This document shows, one piece after another, positions 1 through 4,767 of a DNA stretch of 6,073 bases. Made by a program: the position numbers and the translations under genes. The notes beneath the pieces are model-generated. The model did not search any database, was not told the origin of the DNA, and worked only from the letters and a program-made list of their open reading frames with translations. Position 1 is the stretch's first letter, and every line of letters starts with the position of its first letter. The DNA comes from Chlamydiae bacterium RIFCSPHIGHO2_12_FULL_27_8 (GTDB lineage Bacteria; Chlamydiota; Chlamydiia; Chlamydiales; SM23-39): the NCBI GenBank assembly GCA_001796155.1, contig MGLU01000043.1, positions 1-6,073 on the forward strand, written 5' to 3'.

Positions 1-669
1 ATCTGTTGAGGTACATATTAAAGATTGATCAATCCAGCCACCTTTTAAACCAAAATGCGGTGCGAATGTCAATTCTTTGCCACTGTAAAATGGTCTTGAG
101 AATTCTAAATCTAAAATGTTAAAATCCAAACCCCATTTTGCTTTGACTTCTCTAATTGTAGGAGTATTTGGAGTTACACGTAAACTCCACAAATCTTTTA
201 ATAATTCTGCAGTTAAAGTACCTACGGTTGCAGTATTTGTCATACTTGTATTGACTCTTGTATATTGAAGGAATGAACTCCAATCATCGTAGCCAAAGTT
301 ATATCCAAGACCCACTTTAAATGCTGGTTTCCAATCAAATTTAAAATCATAAAATTGACCGATATATGGACTAGTTGCGTTTTCAGTGGATGTTAATGTT
401 CCAAATAACTGATAAGCATATTCCATTTGTTCTTGCATTACTTGCCACCAAAGAAAAGTACCTGTAACATAAAAGTCCCATGATCCGCAAACGTTAATGC
501 GAGCCGGATGACTATATGCACTCATTGTCGGTGCAGCTGGTTGATCACAGCATACTGGTGGTGGTGGAGGTTCACATTTTGTTGGACAAGAGCTATCATA
601 ATCTTGATGCTCCGCAAATACACAAGTGATAGCGAATAAAGCTACTATCATTAGTGACAATTTTTTCAT
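1..669 (-). CDS. MOMP-like pore-forming outer membrane protein (Legionella/chlamydia-relative OMP family), 3' part outside the window
   Basis: The frame opens at an ATG (667-669) behind a good GGAGAT site and stays open for 223 codons to the left edge, so only the N-terminal part is present. Residues 1-19 are a Sec signal peptide with likely cleavage at VFA|EHQ. The mature start is unusual: cysteines 28, 32, 40, 41 and 61 flank a run of five prolines (34-38). From about residue 61 the sequence becomes beta-barrel-like, with alternating aromatic strands such as DFYVTGTFLWWQ, GLGYNFGYDDW and APHFGLKGGW. The aromatic WW(Q) strand and the GLGY...DDW strand pair are typical, as I recall, of the MOMP-like Lpg1974/Legionella_OMP family that is expanded in Simkania- and Parachlamydia-type chlamydiae. 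The expected role is a general porin in the outer membrane, held by disulfide bonds in the extracellular form. GC content is visibly higher than in the neighbouring genes, which fits high expression. Family assignment is fairly sure; the particular paralogue is unknown. Confidence 0.85.
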   Translation of the reverse strand, partial: MKKLSLMIVALFAITCVFAEHQDYDSSCPTKCEPPPPPVCCDQPAAPTMSAYSHPARINVCGSWDFYVTGTFLWWQVMQEQMEYAYQLFGTLTSTENATSPYIGQFYDFKFDWKPAFKVGLGYNFGYDDWSSFLQYTRVNTSMTNTATVGTLTAELLKDLWSLRVTPNTPTIREVKAKWGLDFNILDLEFSRPFYSGKELTFAPHFGLKGGWIDQSLICTSTD

Positions 670-675
670 ATTTTC

Positions 676-681
676 ATCTCC
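676..681 (-). promoter_or_regulatory. Ribosome binding site of the MOMP-like gene
   Basis: On the minus strand this reads GGAGAT, six bases before the ATG at 667-669. It is the clearest Shine-Dalgarno site in the window; the other genes have weak or no such sites. It fixes the start of the porin and suggests strong translation. Confidence 0.75.
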
Positions 682-696
682 GTATTTTTTATAAAT

Positions 697-713
697 TTTT
701 CCTTTTTGGAAAA
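697..713 (-). other. Small hairpin in the MOMP-like gene leader
   Basis: The arms TTTTCC (697-702) and GGAAAA (708-713) are a perfect 6-bp inverted repeat around a 5-base loop of one repeated base. It lies between the proposed promoter (725-754) and the ribosome binding site (676-681), so it would form in the 5' untranslated leader. It could stabilise the mRNA or tune translation. No run of U follows on the minus strand, so it is unlikely to be a terminator. The role is inference. Confidence 0.35.
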
Positions 714-724
714 TCTTAATTACC

Positions 725-754
725 ATCTTAGAAAATTTTGTATATTTTTTACAA
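725..754 (-). promoter_or_regulatory. Candidate sigma-70/sigma-66-type promoter for the MOMP-like gene
   Basis: On the minus strand a TTGTAA (749-754, 4 of 6 to TTGACA) and a TAAGAT (725-730, 4 of 6 to TATAAT) are separated by 18 bases. This would place transcription start roughly 45-50 bases upstream of the ATG and give a leader containing the small hairpin and the GGAGAT site. The region is so AT-rich that near-matches are common, so this is only the best-placed candidate. Confidence 0.3.
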
Positions 755-852
755 ATTTTTTTATTTTTATTTTTGTTTTTATTTAAAAATCCTTTCCAAA
801 GTTATTACAGAAGAGGATTTTATATTTTAATTTTTATATTCTTTTTTGTGTT

Positions 853-1029
853 TTATTTAAACTTTTTTTTTCTAAATTGGAAATCCGGTCGTAATGAAGG
901 TGTTAATCCACTCTTCTTTAAGCTCCAAAAATCTATAATTTTAGCTTTAGGAGGCAGCACTAGTTTATTTGTTTTTAGACTAGAACATATTTTTTTTTCA
1001 AATATTTCACTACTTAAGTAGTAGATCAT
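853..1029 (-). CDS. Doubtful small ORF, 58 residues, basic, unknown function
   Basis: An ATG frame of 58 codons runs from 1029 to a TAA at 853-855, between the NlpC/P60 gene and the porin and on the same strand as both. The middle part (residues about 22-52) is coded by the least AT-rich stretch of the intergenic region. It has a non-trivial composition, with motifs KIIDFWSLKKSG and TPSLRPDFQF and a lysine-rich tail. I do not recognise the family. No Shine-Dalgarno site precedes the ATG, no signal peptide or membrane segment is evident, and the N-terminal third is low-complexity. It could be a real small gene, the degraded end of a larger gene, or chance. The antisense plus-strand frame over the same bases looks less protein-like. 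Confidence 0.25.
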   Translation of the reverse strand: MIYYLSSEIFEKKICSSLKTNKLVLPPKAKIIDFWSLKKSGLTPSLRPDFQFRKKKFK

Positions 1030-1127
1030 TATTTTTATATTTTCAAATTTTTATCTAAGAGCCTAACAAAAAACTGAAACTTTTTTCTTCCTTAATCTGT
1101 GATATAATATATTGGTTTGGTTAAAGC

Positions 1128-1158
1128 AATATTTTTTTAATTTTTTTGAAAAAATATT
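1128..1158 (-). terminator. AT-only inverted repeat at the 3' end of the NlpC/P60 gene, weak terminator candidate
   Basis: AATATTTTTT (1128-1137) and AAAAAATATT (1149-1158) are a perfect 10-bp inverted repeat with an 11-base loop, and the repeat overlaps the stop codon of the hydrolase gene. The position suits transcription termination. However, the stem has no G or C and no clear U-run follows on the minus strand, so efficiency as an intrinsic terminator is doubtful. In sequence this AT-rich, chance formation is possible. Confidence 0.3.
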
Positions 1159-1912
1159 AAATCCATCTTCTAATTACAATGCTTTTTTCATTGTAAAAAT
1201 TGTCTGTAAATCTTTTTTCTTTTGAAATTTCTAAAAGTCTTTTTTTGATTTTTGTTTTTACTACACCAAATTTTTCTCTGCTTTCAATTGTATACTTTTT
1301 GTCAAAAATAATAATGACGTGTCCTTTATATATAACAAGATCTAAGGGATTTAATGTTTTTATTATTTCATCTATATTTTTATTTTCTACTTTTATTATT
1401 TGACCAAAATTTATTAATTCAGAGGTGTTTCTTGGTGTATAACCATTTGTTGCCTCATATAAGAGACCGGAACAATCTACCCCTTTTAATATCCGGGAAT
1501 TTTGATTTGAAATATTTTGAGATGGATAAAATTTTAATATCTTATTTATACCTTTGTAAAAATTTCCTCCCCAAATATATTTACTTCCCATAGCTGAAAT
1601 AAAATAAGATATAATTCTTTTCTTGTTTAAAATTGGTTTTGGTTTAAAAAATTTGAATTTTTTTATTTCTTTCGTAAATCTTTTATCAATATATAAATTA
1701 TCACCTTTGTAAAAAGTTGATTTAATTTTTAAAATATTTTGATTTTCAAAAATAATTTCAAAAATCATATTTTTTAATGCAATAAATTCAAGATTTCTAA
1801 TATGACCCCTATCACAAGTTTTTAATTTTCCACTTTTATTAAAAACAGAATCAAAATCTTCTATATTTAAAACCGGTGCAGGACAAATAACCCTTATAAA
1901 TTTTTTTTCCAT
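1157..1912 (-). CDS. NlpC/P60 family cysteine peptidase (chlamydial NlpC-type peptidoglycan hydrolase)
   Basis: The C-terminal half is an NlpC/P60 domain. It has GSKYIWGGN (109-117), the nucleophile motif GVDCSGL with Cys147, TPRNTSELINFG (159-170), and DLVIYKGHVIII with catalytic His198; Glu210 in TIESR may be the third polar residue. Residues 1-90 form a beta-rich N-terminal region beginning ICPAPVLN, consistent with the SH3-like domain of such enzymes. NlpC/P60 enzymes cut peptidoglycan stem peptides. The Chlamydia NlpC is a DL-endopeptidase that acts with the amidase in ring turnover and peptide recycling. No signal peptide is seen, as I recall for that enzyme. I chose the ATG at 1910-1912 (251 residues) because it starts right before the conserved N-terminal domain; an in-frame TTG at 1937-1939 would add nine residues and has no better ribosome site. 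Base composition is extremely AT-rich, with many lysines and isoleucines. Confidence 0.88.
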   Translation of the reverse strand: MEKKFIRVICPAPVLNIEDFDSVFNKSGKLKTCDRGHIRNLEFIALKNMIFEIIFENQNILKIKSTFYKGDNLYIDKRFTKEIKKFKFFKPKPILNKKRIISYFISAMGSKYIWGGNFYKGINKILKFYPSQNISNQNSRILKGVDCSGLLYEATNGYTPRNTSELINFGQIIKVENKNIDEIIKTLNPLDLVIYKGHVIIIFDKKYTIESREKFGVVKTKIKKRLLEISKEKRFTDNFYNEKSIVIRRWI

Positions 1913-1971
1913 AATTTTTTTAATTTGATCAAAATACAATTCTAATTTATTTATTGATTTATAGGTAAGAT
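1913..1971. promoter_or_regulatory. Short divergent intergenic region between the hydrolase and secreted-protein genes
   Basis: Only 59 bases separate the two divergent starts (32 if the hydrolase starts at the upstream TTG), so both promoters must sit here or inside the flanking 5' coding ends. On the plus strand a TTGATC (1925-1930) and a TATTTA (1948-1953), 17 bases apart, are the best pair I see. The -10 matches only 3 of 6. No convincing pair was found for the minus strand. Shared regulation of the two envelope genes is possible but unproven. Confidence 0.3.
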
Positions 1972-2370
1972 ATGAAAATTTTTTTTGTTCTATTCTTTTT
2001 TGTGAATTTTGCTTTTGCAGATTCTGTATTGTTATTCAATGATTCACCATTTGAGCTAATAGCTGAAGTTTATTCGGCAAGTGGAAAACTTCTTGGTAAA
2101 GAAAGTTTTCAGCCGGGACAGCAAGATTCCTGGTCAACTGATATGTTAACTACAGATCTAGATGTAAACTATAATGCAAATGAATCGTATACCCCATTTA
2201 CTGTAATTTGGAGATGCTCTTACGAAGGATTCTATTCTATGTGTACAACCATCGGATCAGGAGCTGCCGTTTCGGCAAATGGTTGTCCGGGACCTAGATA
2301 TTGCCAGAAAAAACCTGAAGACAAAGATAAATCAAATACTTCATGTAATGATTGTAAAAAATTAAAATAA
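1972..2370 (+). CDS. Small secreted cysteine-rich protein of unknown function
   Basis: This is a 132-residue protein that I cannot assign to a named family with confidence. Residues 1-16 are a clear Sec signal peptide (a hydrophobic F/V/L core, cleavage at AFA|DSV), so it is exported to the periplasm or surface. The mature part begins with a beta-strand-like segment VLLFNDSPFELIAEVY. A GKESFQPGQQDSW turn and a YTPFTVIWRC strand follow, which reads like a small beta-sandwich. Six cysteines, at 82, 91, 105, 111, 125 and 128, are all in the C-terminal half, an even number that suits disulfide pairing. The tail is charged (KKPEDKDK). The start is the ATG at 1972 with a weak AGG six bases upstream. 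The gene is divergent from the NlpC/P60 gene and its stop overlaps the end of ygfA tail-to-tail. It is less AT-rich than its neighbours, which suggests constraint or good expression. A role in the disulfide-linked envelope is inference. Confidence 0.85.
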   Translation: MKIFFVLFFFVNFAFADSVLLFNDSPFELIAEVYSASGKLLGKESFQPGQQDSWSTDMLTTDLDVNYNANESYTPFTVIWRCSYEGFYSMCTTIGSGAAVSANGCPGPRYCQKKPEDKDKSNTSCNDCKKLK

Positions 2371-2889
2371 GAGAACATGATTTAATGTAATATCATGCGG
2401 ATCAGAGGGTACTATGTCTACAAATTGTTCTAAGTACCCTATTCCTATTGTTGTAGCTTTGGAATCTTTCAATAAGCGATCATAGAAACCTTTTCCATAA
2501 CCTAAACGGTTATTGTTTTTATCAAAAACTAGACCGGGAACTAGTATGCAATCAATTTTTTCTAATGAAAATTCTTCGCAAAAAATAGGATTGGGTTCTA
2601 AAATGTCAAATTCTCCTTTCATTAAATCTTTTTGCAAATTATTGATTTTATATATTTTTAATGAATTATCTACTACTTTAGGAAGTAATAATTTGCCTGA
2701 TAAAGACAGTTTTTTATTTAAAAAATAAAGGTTTATCTCACTTTTTTTCGATGAAAAAGATAAAAAATTTTTAAAATTGTATTTTGATATTTTTAACAGC
2801 TGTTTCTCTGCCCTTATTTTCCTGTTGATAGGTAAGCTTTGTCTGATTTTAATAAATTTTTTTCTTAAATCATTTTTTAATTCTGTCAT
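2362..2889 (-). CDS. ygfA: 5-formyltetrahydrofolate cyclo-ligase (5,10-methenyltetrahydrofolate synthetase)
   Basis: The enzyme converts 5-formyltetrahydrofolate to 5,10-methenyltetrahydrofolate using ATP. This returns a storage or inhibitory folate to one-carbon metabolism in the cytoplasm. Family marks are present in order: the basic N-terminal helix LRKKFIKIRQSLP (8-20), LLLPKV (67-72), the DILEP segment (95-99), the strand DCILVPGLVFD (113-123), the nucleotide-binding signature RLGYGKGFYDRLL (128-140), and the C-terminal TIGIGY...PSDPHD (147-166). At 175 residues it is close to the usual bacterial size (about 180-200) and looks intact. Its ATG overlaps the TGA of the upstream lipoprotein gene as ATGA, which suggests translational coupling. 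It is the last gene of the operon, and its stop overlaps the convergent secreted-protein gene by 9 bases. In Chlamydia the same enzyme (CT649, as I recall) follows homologues of the genes upstream here. Confidence 0.95.
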   Translation of the reverse strand: MTELKNDLRKKFIKIRQSLPINRKIRAEKQLLKISKYNFKNFLSFSSKKSEINLYFLNKKLSLSGKLLLPKVVDNSLKIYKINNLQKDLMKGEFDILEPNPIFCEEFSLEKIDCILVPGLVFDKNNNRLGYGKGFYDRLLKDSKATTIGIGYLEQFVDIVPSDPHDITLNHVLLF

Positions 2890-4142
2890 TCAATAGGCTT
2901 CCCATCTTTATATTTAACTTTTTTTAAAAATCTGCCGTCGCTGTCATATAGCGATGCCACACCTTCTCCATTAGAAACAGACGATATTAACTCCTTTTTA
3001 TCTATTTGATAATAAGATCCATTAATAAGAAGATCGTTTTCATATTCCTCAATAAACATTACAGATCCATTTTTATACCAAGCAAAATGTTCTCCATTTT
3101 TTTTGCTTAGAGAATATTCTTTTTGGCTCTCTAATGAACCACTTTTATACCAAGTCTTAACAAGTCCATGAATGGAATCATTATCCCAGCTAATTAATAG
3201 TTTAGGCTTTTTCTCTTTTGTTCTTGTCTCCTTAAAATTATAATAAATTATTTCTTCTCCATTCTTTTTATCATTTTGAATCACATATTCACTAATCAAT
3301 TCATCTTCTTCAAAATTTTTAACCTTTCCATTAACTTTACCATTTTTATATTCAATAAGTTGTGTGATTTTATTGTCTTTAAAAATAGCCTTCAACCCTT
3401 CAGAGTTTTTAACCTGAGATACTTTCAATCTGTTTTTTTTAAAATATTGACCTGATATTAAATTATCCCTCTCATATTCTTCTAAAAAAGCGATATTGTC
3501 TTTTGAATAATATCCAATAGAGGCACCATGTTTTTTGCCGTCTAAATAATTTGTCTTTTCTAAAACTTCACCCTTTTCCGAAAATTTTATAACTTCCCCA
3601 TTTAACTCATTGCTTTTATAAGGGACTATTGTTTTCAAAACTTTGTTTGGATAAAAATATTTAGTCTCATTTTCTAAACTGCCATTGGAATAATTGAAAA
3701 TAATTAAAAGGTTTTGATTTTCAGCATATACTTTTGATTGGCCATTAAATACCCAGTCTGTCTGATTTGAAAAATCAGCACTTCCGGATAAAACAATAGA
3801 TTCAATTTTCATATTTCCATTTGGAAAATATTCAAAATATTTTCCAAATGCTCTTCCGTCTTTAATTTCTAAATATTTGTAAATATTTCCATTTTGATGA
3901 TAAGAAGTAAGTTTTGAAAAAATATTTATGCTTTTAACTTTTTTATAAATTCTTAAAACTTTTTCATACGGCTGATTTGAATTAAAATCAGTTTCTGCAA
4001 ATTTTTTAAGTTTGTCCTCAGAATTTATAGTTTCATTAAAACCATTTCTATCAACTAATTGAATGCAAACTAATTCATCCTTAACACTTTTGTTGGAGCA
4101 GGAAAATAATAAAAAAATAATAAGTAAAAATTTATTCTTCAT
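2886..4142 (-). CDS. Lipoprotein with MORN_2-type repeats
   Basis: The first 15 residues are a lipoprotein signal peptide: a hydrophobic core and the lipobox LFSC with Cys15. Serine follows the cysteine, which favours outer-membrane placement where Lol rules apply. Most of the rest consists of degenerate repeats of about 22-26 residues of the pattern (Y)(x)NG-x(4)-hydrophobic-x-Y-x-(D/N)GK-x-x-G, as in MORN_2/YwqK-like proteins. Clear copies are at YHQNGNIYKYLEIKDGRAFG (81-100), YFPNGNMKIES (105-115), SEKGEVLEKTNYLDGKKHG (188-206), YKNGKVNGKVKNF (265-277), WYKSGSLESQKEYSLSKKNG (331-350), WYKNGSVMFIEEY (355-367) and SDGRFLKKVKYKDGKP (401-416). Such repeats form an elongated beta-meander, and their function in chlamydiae is unknown. 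The gene overlaps the preceding GspM-like gene by 11 bases and the following ygfA by 4, so it is co-translated. By position it resembles C. trachomatis CT648, as I recall. A link to the secretion platform is inferred from operon order only. The YwqK antitoxin label used for such repeats should not be taken literally here. Confidence 0.85.
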   Translation of the reverse strand: MKNKFLLIIFLLFSCSNKSVKDELVCIQLVDRNGFNETINSEDKLKKFAETDFNSNQPYEKVLRIYKKVKSINIFSKLTSYHQNGNIYKYLEIKDGRAFGKYFEYFPNGNMKIESIVLSGSADFSNQTDWVFNGQSKVYAENQNLLIIFNYSNGSLENETKYFYPNKVLKTIVPYKSNELNGEVIKFSEKGEVLEKTNYLDGKKHGASIGYYSKDNIAFLEEYERDNLISGQYFKKNRLKVSQVKNSEGLKAIFKDNKITQLIEYKNGKVNGKVKNFEEDELISEYVIQNDKKNGEEIIYYNFKETRTKEKKPKLLISWDNDSIHGLVKTWYKSGSLESQKEYSLSKKNGEHFAWYKNGSVMFIEEYENDLLINGSYYQIDKKELISSVSNGEGVASLYDSDGRFLKKVKYKDGKPIE

Positions 4143-4767
4143 CTTTTTTGTAAAATTCCCTTTTTAATATGTTCATGTTTAATGTAAAAATTTCTTTTTT
4201 ATCTTTTTTTAAAGAGAAATTTTTAAAGATCAATTGAGGTGAGTTTTCTAAAATTTTAAAATCATTTATTTCTTTTTCTTCAACAATAGATAATATTTTT
4301 TCTACATCTCTTTCATCTACTTCAACCGGATTCATTTGATTTAATATAGACTCAGTAATTAGTTTTGTTGAAGTTAAATTCTCTTCAAAGAATTTTAATT
4401 TATTTTTGTCTGAAATTAAAAAATTCTCTCTATCTCTGATACCAAGAGTGTTTTTAAAAAATATATGTTTAGTGATTTTTGAAATAAAGTCATATTCATT
4501 TTTTAAAAAAAAATAATTTTCTAAATTTTCTTCTATAAAATTTTTATTAAAATTTACTTTTTTGTTTATAAACTGAGCTACATTTTTTCTTTTATTTACA
4601 CTGGTTTTTGATAGCACTGTTAAATATTCCAGCTTTTTTTTTGTCATGTTGATTTTTAGATTTTTAGTAAATGTAAATCCCAAAATTATTAAAAAAATAA
4701 ATAGGGGAAATAATATCATTGGTATTATAAAATTTTTTTCTAAAATTTTTTTCTGTAAATCATTCAT
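4132..4767 (-). CDS. GspM/PilO-like single-pass inner membrane protein (CT647-like)
   Basis: This is a 211-residue protein with a short basic cytoplasmic N-terminus and one membrane helix (about 13-33, IIPMILFPLFIFLIILGF). A lysine-rich, probably helical stretch follows (35-100), then a C-terminal region with predicted short strands and helices. Distinct motifs there are NKLKFFEENL (122-131), PVEVDERDVEKILSIVE (147-163) and the strand pair PQLIFKNFSLKK (177-188) / EIFTLNMNILKREF (192-205). This layout, together with a start overlapping the 3' end of a GspL-like gene by 8 bases, matches the GspL-GspM or PilN-PilO order of type II secretion and type IV pilus platforms. Sequence similarity to standard GspM is not obvious, so the assignment rests on topology and context. 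I recall the chlamydial counterpart as CT647, usually hypothetical. The ATG at 4765-4767 was preferred because the membrane helix follows at normal distance. Confidence 0.7.
   Translation of the reverse strand: MNDLQKKILEKNFIIPMILFPLFIFLIILGFTFTKNLKINMTKKKLEYLTVLSKTSVNKRKNVAQFINKKVNFNKNFIEENLENYFFLKNEYDFISKITKHIFFKNTLGIRDRENFLISDKNKLKFFEENLTSTKLITESILNQMNPVEVDERDVEKILSIVEEKEINDFKILENSPQLIFKNFSLKKDKKEIFTLNMNILKREFYKKDEE

Larger units (their letters stand above)
670..1156. other. Intergenic region between the NlpC/P60 gene and the MOMP-like gene
   Basis: This stretch of about 490 bases separates two minus-strand genes. The part next to the porin holds its leader, hairpin and candidate promoter. 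The rest is mostly T-rich on the plus strand, with several runs of 7-9 T. Apart from the doubtful 58-codon frame at 853-1029, no gene is supported. An 82-codon plus-strand frame (773-1021) starts with TTG, lacks a ribosome binding site and is largely F/L/I from poly-T. Two inverted repeats are present: AAAATCCT/AGGATTTT (786-793 and 814-821) and the AT-only pair at 1128-1158. I searched by eye for a tRNA cloverleaf and found none. Confidence 0.6.

Noticed and set aside
786..821. Inverted repeat AAAATCCT/AGGATTTT with a 20-base loop, considered as a terminator or operator.
   Set aside because: It has only three G/C pairs and a long loop, and no adjacent U-tract is convincing on the minus strand; such repeats are expected in sequence this AT-rich.
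875..975. A less AT-rich island examined for a tRNA or other structured RNA.
   Set aside because: No acceptor stem, D-arm or T-arm consensus could be laid out on either strand; the best alternative is the doubtful 58-codon frame.
773..1021. An 82-codon plus-strand frame with a hydrophobic N-terminal part that looks like a membrane protein.
   Set aside because: It starts with TTG, has no ribosome site, and its hydrophobic part is simply translation of poly-T sequence into F, L and I. The opposite strand over the same bases reads more like protein.
1103..1108. A perfect TATAAT on the plus strand, considered as a promoter for an antisense RNA into the NlpC/P60 gene.
   Set aside because: No -35-like element lies at 16-18 bases upstream (only a T-run), and TATAAT is common by chance in this composition.
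1200..1593. Two plus-strand frames (1200-1403 and 1354-1593).
   Set aside because: They lie antisense inside the NlpC/P60 gene, whose catalytic motifs confirm the minus strand; their F/L/I-rich translations reflect A-rich codons of the real gene.
837..2004. A shared 14-base T-rich string (837-850 and 1991-2004) as a direct repeat.
   Set aside because: The second copy is part of the signal-peptide codons of the secreted protein and the first is in poly-T intergenic DNA; low-complexity similarity explains it.
2376..2397. Inverted repeat CATGAT/ATCATG near the convergent gene ends, as a possible bidirectional terminator.
   Set aside because: It lies in the coding sequence for the conserved C-terminus of ygfA (His-Asp and Asn-His codons). 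The stem is only 6 bp and no U-run follows, so chance is the simpler explanation.
2513..2728. A 71-codon plus-strand frame.
   Set aside because: It is antisense to the conserved part of ygfA, including the nucleotide-binding signature, and has no features of its own.
2886..4142. The idea that the MORN-repeat protein is the antitoxin of a toxin-antitoxin pair, as YwqK-type labels suggest.
   Set aside because: It has a lipoprotein signal, no toxin gene is adjacent, and it sits between a membrane platform gene and a folate enzyme; the label comes from repeat similarity only.
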